In this document: positions 24,053 to 33,103 of the stretch, in pieces
Layout: the number at the start of each line of letters is the position of its first letter
Numbering within the stretch: the first letter of the stretch is position 1
NCBI RefSeq assembly: GCF_900188315.1
Contig: NZ_LT897781.1
Coordinates: forward strand, 992,001 to 1,056,000
Source of the DNA: Marinobacter sp. es.042
Lineage (GTDB): Bacteria; Pseudomonadota; Gammaproteobacteria; Pseudomonadales; Oleiphilaceae
Length of the DNA: 64,000 nucleotides
Reading direction: 5' to 3'
Program-made: the position numbers and the translations under genes
Notes under the pieces: generated by a model
Databases searched by the model: none
Told to the model about the DNA's origin: nothing
The model's input: the letters and a program-made list of their open reading frames with translations, nothing else

Positions 24053-24736
24053 ATGAAATTGATTTCGAAGTTGCTAGCAGTCGGCTTGTTTTCAGCCAGT
24101 ATTTCCTTCGCGCATGCCACACCTGTGAGTGTTTTTGACCTGAAAACCGATTCGGGTGCCGATGTTTTTAAAGCTACCGAAAAAGATGGGGCCTTCTACG
24201 ACACGGGCGCTTCGTTTGCCACCCTTAACGACGTTGATGGAACAAACGATTCGGCAGGCGCTTTCCTGCTTTTTGAGTTTGCCGGATTTTCCGCGGCAAA
24301 TAATTTTGGCATCTACGATATTAACGATACCAGCCAGATGCTCCAGGTGTTTTCCGGTGCAGACAGCTCCGGAGGATTGCAGGTCGAGTTCGACCTTGAG
24401 GCAGGTACTGCAAAGGTCGGCGATGCATCGGCCAAAATTGGATCTACGTTCGGTTTCTATCTGCAGCGTGGAGACACTACCTTCTACTCCGATGCCAGTA
24501 TGAATGGTGGAGTAGATATGACCCGGATCTTCGACGTCACTGGCAGCGGGAACACCGCGTTTTATGGCAGCTCACTGATATTAGGATTTGAAGATCTTAT
24601 TAATGGTGATTTTGACTACAACGACTTGATTGTTGGCATTTCCGATGTTCAGGCAGTGCCCGAGCCCGGAACGCTCGCACTGTTGGGCCTCGGCGTATTG
24701 GGTTTGGGCATGGCTCGTCGTCGCAGATCAGCCTGA
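24053..24736 (+). CDS. PEP-CTERM exosortase-dependent protein with DUF4114-like C-terminal region
   Basis: About 227 residues from the ATG at 24053, which has AGGAG 7 bases upstream. A signal peptide (LISKLLAVGLFSASISFAHA) is followed by a beta-rich domain ending LILGFEDLINGDFDYNDLIVGI, an acidic DxDYND pattern like DUF4114. The sorting signal is VPEPGTLALLGLGVLGLG with the basic tail MARRRRSA. It should be a target of exosortase A. It sits just upstream of the exopolysaccharide operon, has its own sigma-54 promoter and is closed off by an intrinsic terminator. Confidence 0.9.
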   Translation: MKLISKLLAVGLFSASISFAHATPVSVFDLKTDSGADVFKATEKDGAFYDTGASFATLNDVDGTNDSAGAFLLFEFAGFSAANNFGIYDINDTSQMLQVFSGADSSGGLQVEFDLEAGTAKVGDASAKIGSTFGFYLQRGDTTFYSDASMNGGVDMTRIFDVTGSGNTAFYGSSLILGFEDLINGDFDYNDLIVGISDVQAVPEPGTLALLGLGVLGLGMARRRRSA

Positions 24737-24750
24737 AGCCCTTAAGCATC

Positions 24751-24785
24751 AAAGACCTCGTTGAAGCTTTAGGCGGGGTCTTTTT
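24751..24785 (+). terminator. intrinsic terminator after PEP-CTERM gene 2
   Basis: AAAGACCTCG (24751-24760) pairs with CGGGGTCTTT (24774-24783) in a 10-base stem with one U-G pair, around a 13-base loop, ending in a run of five T. It separates the PEP-CTERM gene from the exopolysaccharide operon. Confidence 0.8.
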
Positions 24786-24926
24786 GCTTAAGGGGGCCTT
24801 AGGCGGGCACCGAAGAGTCTCACGGTTGATTGCAGTATCATTAAAATGCAGTAAACTCTGTCCAGTGTATTATCTGCCGCATCGGATGCGCAGAAGCGTT
24901 TACATTGGACAGCAAAAGGAGTTGGC

Positions 24927-26339
24927 GTGGCCCACGTCAGATTGTTCAGGCACTACATCCATGTTCCCTTTGTTATTCTGGGCCTCATCGACCTAATTGT
25001 ACTGGTCTCAAGCTTCTCTCTGGCTGCTTTTTTTCGCCACTTTGGTGAAGTCTCGTTCTTTCTAGAGAGCTACCTCTTTCTCCTGCCCTCGGCGCTTGTT
25101 TTCGGGCTGGTAAACCTTTTGATCATGATCTCGCTGGGCGTGCATCAATCCCGTTTGGATGAGGGCATGTCCGGAATGATGCTGAGGACTATTTTCGCCC
25201 TCATCATCGGCGTTCCCGCCTCTGCATTTATTTACATTCTATCGAACGACTGGCTCTGGTATTTGGGCTTCACAGATTTACTGACTTCTGCTTCTGTCTT
25301 CGGTTTCTTTCTTCTGGGCGTTTGCCGCTGGATGTTTTTTGCTCTGGCGGGGAAGGACGCATTTAAAAGAAAAGTACTCGTGCTCGGTGCTGGACACAGG
25401 GCTCGGCAGATTCACGAAGACCTGACAACTCCCTTTAACCGGAAAGGTTTTATTCTCCAGGGGTTTGTCCCGCTGCCAGGCGAGCCTGTTGAGATTCCTG
25501 AAGAACATCTGCTGCGCTTGCCCGCTTCCCTGCATCAATACGTATTGAAGAATCCCGTTCAGGAGATAGTTGTTGCCGTTGATGACAGGCGCAAAGGTCT
25601 TCCAATGGAAGATCTCCTGGAGTGCAAAATGGAAGGGGTCCGAATAGTGGACGGCGCTACTTTCTATGAGAGAGAGTCGAGAAAAGTGGCTTTGGAAATG
25701 GTGACACGGGGATGGCTGGTATTTTCTGACGGCTTCAATCTTTCGTCGGTGTCCGGATTTGGCAAACGGTCTTTAGATATCCTGGCTTCTTCCGTGCTGT
25801 TAGTTGCGGGCTTGCCGCTGATGCTGCTAACGGTTATTGCTATCAAGATTGAGGACGGCCTCAAAGCCCCCGTCTTATATAGCCAGGAACGTGTGGGGTT
25901 GAATGGAAAGGGCTTTAAAGTTTACAAGTTCCGCTCAATGATTACCGATGCTGAAAAGCATGGAGCTGTCTGGGCCAGCCAGAATGATGCAAGGGTAACC
26001 AAAGTTGGTGAAATCATTCGTAAAATACGCGTTGATGAGTTGCCGCAGATATTCAATGTATTGAATGGCACCATGGCCTTTGTCGGGCCCCGCCCCGAAC
26101 GCCCTGTTTTTGTTAAGCAACTTTCGGAGAAAATTCCTTTCTATGACGAGCGCCACAGGGTGAAGCCTGGTTTAACGGGCTGGGCCCAGTTGTGTTTCGC
26201 CTACGCCGACAATGAGGAAGACACCCGAGAGAAGCTTCGTTACGACCTTTATTACATCAAGAATCAAAGTATGTTGCTCGATTTGTTGATTATAATTCAG
26301 ACAGTGGAAGTGGTATTGTTCAAGAAGGGATCCAGATAG
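24927..26339 (+). CDS. undecaprenyl-phosphate sugar phosphotransferase, exosortase-A-locus type
   Basis: 470 residues from a GTG start with AAAAGGAG 6 bases upstream. The N-terminal half has about four membrane segments and a Rossmann-like CoA-binding-type region (KVLVLGAGHRARQIHED, ~150-166). The C-terminal bacterial sugar transferase domain starts near residue 275, with VYKFRSMITDAEKHG, RKIRVDELPQIFNVL and VGPRPERP. It starts a polysaccharide repeat by moving a sugar-1-phosphate onto undecaprenyl phosphate. The architecture matches the EpsB-like transferases (TIGR03013 type) found with PEP-CTERM loci. It is first in the operon that runs to ~34.1 kb. Confidence 0.92.
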   Translation: MAHVRLFRHYIHVPFVILGLIDLIVLVSSFSLAAFFRHFGEVSFFLESYLFLLPSALVFGLVNLLIMISLGVHQSRLDEGMSGMMLRTIFALIIGVPASAFIYILSNDWLWYLGFTDLLTSASVFGFFLLGVCRWMFFALAGKDAFKRKVLVLGAGHRARQIHEDLTTPFNRKGFILQGFVPLPGEPVEIPEEHLLRLPASLHQYVLKNPVQEIVVAVDDRRKGLPMEDLLECKMEGVRIVDGATFYERESRKVALEMVTRGWLVFSDGFNLSSVSGFGKRSLDILASSVLLVAGLPLMLLTVIAIKIEDGLKAPVLYSQERVGLNGKGFKVYKFRSMITDAEKHGAVWASQNDARVTKVGEIIRKIRVDELPQIFNVLNGTMAFVGPRPERPVFVKQLSEKIPFYDERHRVKPGLTGWAQLCFAYADNEEDTREKLRYDLYYIKNQSMLLDLLIIIQTVEVVLFKKGSR

Positions 26340-26399
26340 CTCTGAGCCTGCTTGAGCTGCTAAATGGAAACCCATAAGGAACTTTGGAGAGTAATTACA

Positions 26400-27044
26400 A
26401 TGTCAATTAAATACTCAATCCCTGGATTAGTCGCGTGTCTTGCAATTCTGACGTTCGGTTCGGGTTGTGCCGGGCCAACAGTCTCGACACCCGAGCAGAT
26501 AGAGCGAGCTCTGGCGGTTGATACAACGGATTCCGTTGATGAATACGTGCTAGGGGCAACAGACGTTGTTCGGGTTTCGGTCTGGCGTAACGAGGATCTA
26601 AGCATCTCTGTGCCCGTGCGGCCTGATGGCAAAATATCGGTGCCACTGGTTGGCGATGTTCAGGCATCCGGGCGTACCCCCGAAACACTTGCGAACGATA
26701 TTGAGAACAGCCTGTCAGCTTACATTAGGGAACCTCAGGTCAGTATCGTCGTTACCAGCATGGGTAGTCACGAATTCACAGAGCGTGTCCGTGTTACAGG
26801 CGCTGTTCAGCAACCAACGTCGGTGCCCCATCGGGCTGGTATGACAGTACTTGATATGGTGCTCACTTCCGGTGGTGTAACCCCGTTTGCAGATGCGAAT
26901 AATTCGGTGCTCTATCGGGTTCTTGGTGATGAGGTTGTCGCTATTCCTGTGCGTTTGGACGAGATCCTCTCCCGAGGGGATGTATCAACAAACTACAGGT
27001 TGAGGCCTGGAGACATTCTCACGATACCCGAGAGAAGTCTCTAA
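26400..27044 (+). CDS. polysaccharide export lipoprotein (Wza-like, exosortase-A locus)
   Basis: 214 residues from the ATG at 26400 (MSIKYSIPGL), preferred over an upstream ATG at 26364 because GGAGAG lies about 9 bases before it. The lipobox FGSGC gives a lipidated outer-membrane protein. The polysaccharide export domain (YVLGATDVVRVSVWRNEDLS, ~45-65) and SLBB domain (RVRVTGAVQQPTSVPHRAGMTV) follow. It should form the outer-membrane export channel together with the chain-length protein encoded 51 bases downstream. It is shorter than Wza and lacks its extra C-terminal helix, as is usual for this locus type. Confidence 0.9.
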   Translation: MSIKYSIPGLVACLAILTFGSGCAGPTVSTPEQIERALAVDTTDSVDEYVLGATDVVRVSVWRNEDLSISVPVRPDGKISVPLVGDVQASGRTPETLANDIENSLSAYIREPQVSIVVTSMGSHEFTERVRVTGAVQQPTSVPHRAGMTVLDMVLTSGGVTPFADANNSVLYRVLGDEVVAIPVRLDEILSRGDVSTNYRLRPGDILTIPERSL

Positions 27045-27095
27045 AGCAGTCTTTGCTCAAGTTGCAATTTCGTTTTTGAACAACGGATATCCCAC

Positions 27096-28622
27096 ATGGC
27101 TCTTCCTATAAACCAGTTGCCGAAAGAAATCATCAGAGAGGTGCGCGCTCACAAATGGCTGGCCTTTCTCATGTTTTCGTTAGTCAGTTTTGGCGTTTTG
27201 GCAGCCGGCTTTTTATGGCCTTATAAATACCAATCCGAAGTTATTATATTTATTGATGATAGAAACATCATCCAGCCATTGATGGACGGTCGAGCAGTAG
27301 CGACGGAGGTCAGTGAGGAGATCTCAGCTGCACGAGAGTTGCTTGCATCTCGATTTGTTTTAGAGGGTATCGCTCTAGATCCGGATGTTTTCGAGGATGA
27401 GGGCAAGACTGTTGCGCCGGAGGCTTTGGAAGAAAGGATCGAGGGGTTGAGGAAAAGCATGAAAGTTGGCCAGAGAGGCGACAATTACTTCAGTATCGGC
27501 TACTCATCTTCCTCACCACTAAAAACTTTCAGGATAGCGCAAAAGTTGGGTCAGGCATTTATTGAGGAGAATGCCAGGCGTAAACGAGATGAAAGCCGGT
27601 CAGCTTATGACTTCATTGATAAACAAGTTAAAAATTACGAAGCGCAAATAGCCGAGGTCGAATCAAAGTTGAAACAGTTCCTGTCCGAAAATGTGGACGG
27701 AACTGAAGCTGACGCTAACTCTCGTCTATCGAATCTACAAAGTAGGCTTGAGTTGGCTCAACTGGACAAGGAGGAATTGGAGACTCGGGCGAATTCGCTA
27801 CAAAGAGAGCTAAGTGCAATCAGCCCGACGATAAGGCAAGGTCTTACAGTAGATGCTTACAAGCAACGTATTGACTCAATGAAAGAGCAGTTGGATTCGC
27901 TCAGACTTCGGTACCATGATACGTATCCCGATATTGTGATCCTCCGCGAACAGATTCAGGAGTTGGAAAAACAGCGTGCACAGTCGCAGGAAGACCAAGA
28001 GCCGACGAATGGCTCCTCCGGAGCAGAGAGTGCCCCAAATCCGGTATACCAAGATGTCCGGTCTGAACTGGTCAAGACGAACACGGATGCTCAAACGGTG
28101 GAGACAAGGATTCGATCTATTGAGCGTCTTATCGTGGAGCAAAAACGTCGTATGGAGCGCATTCAGGAGAATAAGGCGCAATATTCAGAGCTTACACGGG
28201 ACATGGAAGTAAATAAGGAAATTTATAATGATCTTCTTCAGCGCCGGGAAAAAGCACGGGTGTCAATGCGACTGGACATTGAAGGTCAGGGGCTGAGTTA
28301 TAAAATTAATGAGGCCGCGCAATTTCCAACAAGTCCCACGGGGCCGAATTTCTCAATGTTTGCAATTTCCGGGCTGTTTCTCGGTGCCGTTGCACCTTTT
28401 GGTGCATTGGCCGGCTTGTTACAGATTGATCCTCGCATTCGTTCCCGCGAGCAACTAGAAGATATACTGGATATTCCTATTCTGGAGCATTTGCCAGATG
28501 TTCGGACACCGTTTGAAAAACGCCGTGACAGAAGAGTCACTAGAGCGGTTATTGTAATGGCAATCCTTGTAGCAGCTGCCTATGTAGCCGTCGCCCTCGC
28601 TGCAATATTTGGAGTTATCTAA
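27096..28622 (+). CDS. chain-length determinant / Wzz-GNVR protein of exosortase-A locus
   Basis: 508 residues, with a first membrane segment at ~20-40 and a second pair near the C-terminus (SMFAISGLFLGAVAPFGALAG and RAVIVMAILVAAAYVAVALAAIF). Between them is a long periplasmic coiled-coil region (~165-390, rich in E, K, Q and L). The Wzz-like start QLPKEIIREVRAHKW and the C-terminal PTSPTGPNF segment are typical. It sets polymer length and links the cytoplasmic BY-kinase-like protein to the export channel. Its stop overlaps the next ATG by one base (TAATG). Confidence 0.9.
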   Translation: MALPINQLPKEIIREVRAHKWLAFLMFSLVSFGVLAAGFLWPYKYQSEVIIFIDDRNIIQPLMDGRAVATEVSEEISAARELLASRFVLEGIALDPDVFEDEGKTVAPEALEERIEGLRKSMKVGQRGDNYFSIGYSSSSPLKTFRIAQKLGQAFIEENARRKRDESRSAYDFIDKQVKNYEAQIAEVESKLKQFLSENVDGTEADANSRLSNLQSRLELAQLDKEELETRANSLQRELSAISPTIRQGLTVDAYKQRIDSMKEQLDSLRLRYHDTYPDIVILREQIQELEKQRAQSQEDQEPTNGSSGAESAPNPVYQDVRSELVKTNTDAQTVETRIRSIERLIVEQKRRMERIQENKAQYSELTRDMEVNKEIYNDLLQRREKARVSMRLDIEGQGLSYKINEAAQFPTSPTGPNFSMFAISGLFLGAVAPFGALAGLLQIDPRIRSREQLEDILDIPILEHLPDVRTPFEKRRDRRVTRAVIVMAILVAAAYVAVALAAIFGVI

Positions 28623-29554
28623 TGACTGATTCCAAAGCAGATAATGACAGAAATGGGAAAACAGATAGCGGCGTACTTTCAGATTTTGAAAAGTGGAAAT
28701 CAGAAAAGCTGGGCAAAGAAGGTGATACCGCTTCTAAGTCAGGTTCGCAAACAGAAAGTAGCCAGTCAGAAATGGTTACCCGCGGCGAGGGCCGGATTAC
28801 GGAGTGGGATGATTCAAGAATGCTTGTGCCAAGTTCTCTTGAGCTCGGAGCAGGAAGCGTAGATAGGTATGTCATCAGCAAGCAGATAGCTCGAATGCAA
28901 GAGCCTCGTCGCCTGACATCAGATGACCTTGAAGAGAGAAGAATAGTTTATCCGGAATCTCCGAACCGCAAACTCGTCAATCATTTTCGAAACCTCCGCA
29001 CCAAGCTGCTTGAAAAATCCGGAGGCAACAATTTTACTTTGGTAGTTAGTGGAGCCTGCGAGGGCGCAGGCTCGTCCTTTGTTGCAATGAACTTGGCCGC
29101 CGCATTTGCATTCGATGAGGCCAAAACTGCATTGATCATAGATTGCAACCTCCGGGAGCCGGCGCTGCATTCCATGCTGGATATAATGCCTGACTCTGGC
29201 CTAACAGACTTTCTTGACGATGCGAATTACGACATTGGACGCATTCTTTATCCCACTGGAATACCTAGGCTAAGGCTGATACCGGCCGGCAGCCGGAGAG
29301 AAACGCCTAGCGAATTTTTCACATCGTTTCGCATGAAACAGTTTCTTCAAGCTGTTCGTCGCCGGTATCCGGATCGCTTTGTCGTTTTAGATACTGCACC
29401 AATAACTGAGTCCCCGGATGCGAGGATACTAACCGAACTCTGCGATTTTGCCATGCTCGTGATTCCTCATGCAGGAATGACCGCAGATGGCATTGAAAAC
29501 GCTGCGGGTGCCTTCAATTCTGAAAAGTTCGTTGGAGCTGTTATTAATGGCTAG
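28622..29554 (+). CDS. BY-kinase-like ATPase of exosortase-A locus with degenerate Walker A
   Basis: 310 residues. A ~110-residue polar N-terminal part precedes a CpsD/CapB-like P-loop domain. The Walker A region reads GACEGAGSS at residues 144-152, so the essential Lys (GKS/GKT) is Ser151 (codon TCG at 29072). The Walker A' strand TALIIDCNLREP keeps its Asp, and VVLDTAPITESPDAR resembles the Walker B region. The C-terminus has no Tyr cluster. Position and order match the tyrosine kinase of PEP-CTERM loci (TIGR03018 type), but ATP use and autophosphorylation are doubtful. Its end overlaps the next gene by 8 bases. Confidence 0.85.
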   Translation: MTDSKADNDRNGKTDSGVLSDFEKWKSEKLGKEGDTASKSGSQTESSQSEMVTRGEGRITEWDDSRMLVPSSLELGAGSVDRYVISKQIARMQEPRRLTSDDLEERRIVYPESPNRKLVNHFRNLRTKLLEKSGGNNFTLVVSGACEGAGSSFVAMNLAAAFAFDEAKTALIIDCNLREPALHSMLDIMPDSGLTDFLDDANYDIGRILYPTGIPRLRLIPAGSRRETPSEFFTSFRMKQFLQAVRRRYPDRFVVLDTAPITESPDARILTELCDFAMLVIPHAGMTADGIENAAGAFNSEKFVGAVING

Positions 29555-30833
29555 TTTTTGCTTGCCAGGAAAGCGCCTTTCCCTGCTCATTGTAGGATTC
29601 TTATGCTTTGATCTGCTGGCTAATTCTGCATCAGCTGCACCACTTACTCTATCAGGCGGGTTAATAAACAAACTCAGTGACAACACTGCGCAGTCATCAA
29701 GCAACGAAATAACCGATATTGAAACTCGGGCAAACCTGAGGGTATCGCACCTAAGCGATCCAGGCCGTTGCTCATCCGAGACTCTTGCAGATCTTGGCTA
29801 TGGAATTTGGCATGAAAAAACCTTCGATCCGGAGACCTATACCTCCCTGGACTTCCAGGGGGGTTGCGACTTAGGGCGTGGATTTAGTTGGGAGTTATCT
29901 GACAACCTACGAGATGTTGCTCTGGACTCCGGAGGCACAGATACACCAGACAATACAACACGGAAAAACGTATTCAGAACAGGGCCTTCTTACACTCTGT
30001 CATTTACCCAGATCGACCAACTCCAGCTATCGGCCAAATACGAAAACACCGAGTTTAGCGAACCGGAAGAGGCAGATAGCGAAAGATACGTTGCATCTGC
30101 AGCTTGGAATCACCTGTTCAGCCAATCGCTTTCTGCGGGGATCTCCCTTTCAACTAATCAGGCAGAGTTTGATACCGGTGCTGAAATTGACACCGATGTG
30201 GCCAGCGTGATCTTTTCGAAAACCTGGTCGACAACACGTATTGCTGGAAGCCTTGGGGTTAGCCAAATAGAGAGTGATTTCGGAGGGAGTAGCCAATCCA
30301 GCGACGGATGGGTAGGTAACATTGAGCTGGAGCGTGACATTAATCCAGTTACCCTCTTTTATTTGAACGCAAGTCGAGAGTTTACAGACCAAACCTCTGA
30401 TTTCGATATTCGATTTGGTGAATTTGTTTTTGACCTGCGAGAACTCAGCGAAGTCGAAGTAACGGCCATTGATACTGGTGTAAGAAGACGGTTCAAGGAC
30501 GCATCGCAACTTGAAATAAGCGTATTTGCCAATCGTGCTGATTACATTAGAGCAAACGAAACTGAAGATGGACTCGGTCTTTCAATCGGTTATCGCCGTC
30601 CGGTCATCCCATTGTTGACCTTTAATTCAACACTCAGATACCAATACGAAACGTTTGACGTGGACAACGTTGATCAGGAAACCGCGAGCCTGGACGCTGC
30701 GCTGACTTATGAACTAACTCGGGATCTCGGTATCACGGGCAGGATTGGCCATACCACCAGAACAAGTGATGCACCTACAAGCGAATATGAAGAGAACTGG
30801 ATATTGATAGGACTGGATTACCGTTTCTTCTGA
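29547..30833 (+). CDS. outer-membrane beta-barrel protein of exosortase-A exopolysaccharide locus
   Basis: About 428 residues from the ATG at 29547, whose codon lies inside the end of the kinase-like gene. A signal peptide ends near NSASAAPL. The remainder is an alternating amphipathic beta pattern with many aromatic turns, ending in the aromatic C-terminus LIGLDYRFF typical of outer-membrane barrels. Such proteins (TIGR03016 type) sit at this place in PEP-CTERM exopolysaccharide loci and probably help the polymer or sorted proteins cross the outer membrane. Sequence identity to the family cannot be measured here. Confidence 0.8.
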   Translation: MASFCLPGKRLSLLIVGFLCFDLLANSASAAPLTLSGGLINKLSDNTAQSSSNEITDIETRANLRVSHLSDPGRCSSETLADLGYGIWHEKTFDPETYTSLDFQGGCDLGRGFSWELSDNLRDVALDSGGTDTPDNTTRKNVFRTGPSYTLSFTQIDQLQLSAKYENTEFSEPEEADSERYVASAAWNHLFSQSLSAGISLSTNQAEFDTGAEIDTDVASVIFSKTWSTTRIAGSLGVSQIESDFGGSSQSSDGWVGNIELERDINPVTLFYLNASREFTDQTSDFDIRFGEFVFDLRELSEVEVTAIDTGVRRRFKDASQLEISVFANRADYIRANETEDGLGLSIGYRRPVIPLLTFNSTLRYQYETFDVDNVDQETASLDAALTYELTRDLGITGRIGHTTRTSDAPTSEYEENWILIGLDYRFF

Positions 30834-30855
30834 GCCACTGCATTCTTAAATATTG

Positions 30856-31743
30856 ATGTTCCATACCCGGAGTACCAAGGAAGTGAGACAAAACGCCCTG
30901 ACTATTGATGTAGAGGACTATTTTCAGGTCGCCGCGCTCGCTGAAGCCGTTGATCGTGATGATTGGCCCTCCATGGAATATCGAGTTGAAGCCAATACTG
31001 AACGGTTGCTGCAGTTGTTTGAAGATCGCAACGTAAGAGCAACTTTCTTCACCCTGGGCTGGGTGGCGGAGCGCTCACCGGAGCTTGTGAGGAAGATTCA
31101 GAAAGCAGGTCACGAGATCGCCAGTCACGGTTATAGCCACCAACTGGTCTATACACAAAGCCCTGAAGTGTTTCGTGAAGAAACGCGCAAGTCCAAACGT
31201 ATTCTGGAAGACATTACTGGTGCGCCTATCACGGGTTACAGGGCTGCGAGCTATTCCATTACTGCACAATCCCGCTGGGCGTTGGATATTCTGTGTGATG
31301 AAGGGTTTACCTGGGACTCTTCCATTTTTCCGGTTCATCACGATCGCTACGGCATGCCTGGCACCCCGCACGAGCCTTATCTTCTCAAAGCCCCTAACGG
31401 CCGGACCCTTACCGAGTTTCCTCTGTCTACCTGCCCCATCGGTAAGTATCGGCTGCCTGTTGCAGGCGGTGGTTATTTCCGCTTGTTCCCCTACTGGCTG
31501 AGCCACTGGGGGCTGGGCAGAATCAACAGAGCAGGGCAGCCCTTTATCTTTTACCTCCACCCCTGGGAAATTGATACAGGACAACCAAGACTGAAAGTCA
31601 AAGCATTCTCTCGCTTTCGGCATTACAACAACCTGGATAAATGTATGGGGAGGCTTGAGCGCCTGCTTACAGATTTCCGGTTTGGCTCCGTCTCTGATGT
31701 CTTGTCCGAGATGGATATTTCCACCAAAGCTGTTGCTGTCTGA
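30856..31743 (+). CDS. polysaccharide deacetylase, exosortase-A locus (DUF3473) type
   Basis: 295 residues from the ATG at 30856. The NodB homology domain starts at once: NALTIDVEDYFQVAAL holds the catalytic Asp pair, RATFFTLGWVAER follows, and the zinc motif is HEIASHGYSHQLVY (HxxxH). TGYRAASYSIT is the next motif. The C-terminal part FIFYLHPWEIDTGQP and FRHYNNLDKCMGRLERLL is the DUF3473 tail used by PEP-CTERM-associated deacetylases. It removes N- or O-acetyl groups from polymer sugars, probably in the periplasm or on lipid-linked units, although no signal peptide is seen. Its usual neighbour, a TIGR03015-type ATPase, is missing upstream. Confidence 0.9.
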   Translation: MFHTRSTKEVRQNALTIDVEDYFQVAALAEAVDRDDWPSMEYRVEANTERLLQLFEDRNVRATFFTLGWVAERSPELVRKIQKAGHEIASHGYSHQLVYTQSPEVFREETRKSKRILEDITGAPITGYRAASYSITAQSRWALDILCDEGFTWDSSIFPVHHDRYGMPGTPHEPYLLKAPNGRTLTEFPLSTCPIGKYRLPVAGGGYFRLFPYWLSHWGLGRINRAGQPFIFYLHPWEIDTGQPRLKVKAFSRFRHYNNLDKCMGRLERLLTDFRFGSVSDVLSEMDISTKAVAV

Positions 31744-31789
31744 GAATGTGCCAGTAGCTACTGTTTGAGAGCTTTCTAAGGATAGTTTG

Positions 31790-33103
31790 ATGGGAACGGA
31801 GTTGCCTATTGCCAACCTGGAGGCCTCCAAGGCCAGGCTGGAAGAGCTCAAGGCGACCAAAGGCCGATTAGGCAGGCTGGTGGGTGAGGCGCGCAAAAAC
31901 GGCGAGAATACCGAAGAACTGGTTAACGAAGTACAACGTGTTGCCGGGGAGATCAAACAGCTCCAAAAGCTGGTCAAAAAGCAGCTTAACCAGGGAGTGG
32001 CCCGGAAGAAGTGGGTTCCAGAGCCCGTTTCCATTCCACACGCCATCGCAAAACAGGCGCTATCCCAACCAGTAACTGTTGAACCAGTTTGCGCTCAGAA
32101 CCTGGACGCTGCTGAAGCCTATGTAGCCGGGAACCCTGGTGCGTCCATCTGGCACAGACCTCGTGTTTCTTCATTTATTGAGAAGACCTACGGCCACGAA
32201 ACCCGATTCCTCTGTGCTTGGGCGCGCGACGGCAGCATTGTTGGAGTTTTACCTCTCGTCCAACTGAAAAGTCGACTGTTCGGCAACTTTCTCGTTTCAA
32301 CGCCCTATTTCAATTATGGCGGTGTGCTGGCAGACAATCGCGAAATTGCAGACGAGCTCCTTACAAAAGCTGAGCAATGGCGCCAAGAGTTGCAGGCCGG
32401 GCACGTTGAACTGAGGTTCTGTCAGGACAATACACTGGGCCTCCCTCAGCGCACCGATAAAGTGACTTTCTGGTTGTCATTGCCTTCCGAAGCAGCCGAC
32501 TTATGGGACAGTTTCCAGCCGAAACTACGGGCTCAGATTCGCCGTGGTGAACGTGAAATGACCGAGTTTGCTATCGGCGGGGAGGAGCTACTCGACGAAT
32601 TCTATCGGGTTTTTTCTGTGAACATGCGTGACCTTGGGACACCAGTGTATGGTAAAGACTTTTTTCGAAATCTGTTGGAAACCCTGAAAGGTGAAGCCTG
32701 GCTTGCAGTGGTCAAGATTCAAGGAAAAGCCGTAGGCTGCGCCTTTTTAACCGGTTATCGGGGCAGAATGGAGATCCCCTGGGCATCAACACTGCGCAAC
32801 TACAATCACACCAGCATCAATATGATTATGTATTGGAAGATACTGGAGTTTGCCGTCCAGCAGGGATTCAGGGTGTTCGATTTTGGCCGTTGTAGCGAAG
32901 ATGCCGGGACTTATCGTTTCAAGCAGCAATGGGGTGCAGAACCCGTCAAGCTGTATTGGGATTACCTGCTGCCAGAGGGCAAAGCCCTGCCGAAACTCAG
33001 TCCCAAAAATCCAAAATTCCGGGTAATGATTGCTGTGTGGCAACGGATGCCTGTCTGGCTGGCCAATCTCATCGGGCCGCGCATTGTGAAGGTCTTGCCC
33101 TAA
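31790..33103 (+). CDS. FemAB-family acyltransferase, PEP-CTERM-locus type
   Basis: About 437 residues from the ATG at 31790, with AAGGA 7 bases upstream. The N-terminal ~75 residues are a charged coiled coil (ANLEASKARLEELKATKGRL). The C-terminal GNAT-like core has SIWHRPRVSSFIEKTYGH, DSFQPKLRAQIRRGEREM and VFDFGRCSEDAGTYRFKQQWGAEP, matching the FemAB proteins (TIGR03019 type) of exosortase loci. FemAB proteins transfer aminoacyl or acyl groups, but the donor here is unknown. Its stop overlaps the next start (TAATG), pairing it with a second GNAT protein. Confidence 0.88.
   Translation: MGTELPIANLEASKARLEELKATKGRLGRLVGEARKNGENTEELVNEVQRVAGEIKQLQKLVKKQLNQGVARKKWVPEPVSIPHAIAKQALSQPVTVEPVCAQNLDAAEAYVAGNPGASIWHRPRVSSFIEKTYGHETRFLCAWARDGSIVGVLPLVQLKSRLFGNFLVSTPYFNYGGVLADNREIADELLTKAEQWRQELQAGHVELRFCQDNTLGLPQRTDKVTFWLSLPSEAADLWDSFQPKLRAQIRRGEREMTEFAIGGEELLDEFYRVFSVNMRDLGTPVYGKDFFRNLLETLKGEAWLAVVKIQGKAVGCAFLTGYRGRMEIPWASTLRNYNHTSINMIMYWKILEFAVQQGFRVFDFGRCSEDAGTYRFKQQWGAEPVKLYWDYLLPEGKALPKLSPKNPKFRVMIAVWQRMPVWLANLIGPRIVKVLP

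Noticed and set aside
32929..33102. Longer N-terminus for the GNAT protein at 33103
   Set aside because: The extension lies fully inside the FemAB gene in another frame and lacks a ribosome site. The TAATG overlap gives a natural start.
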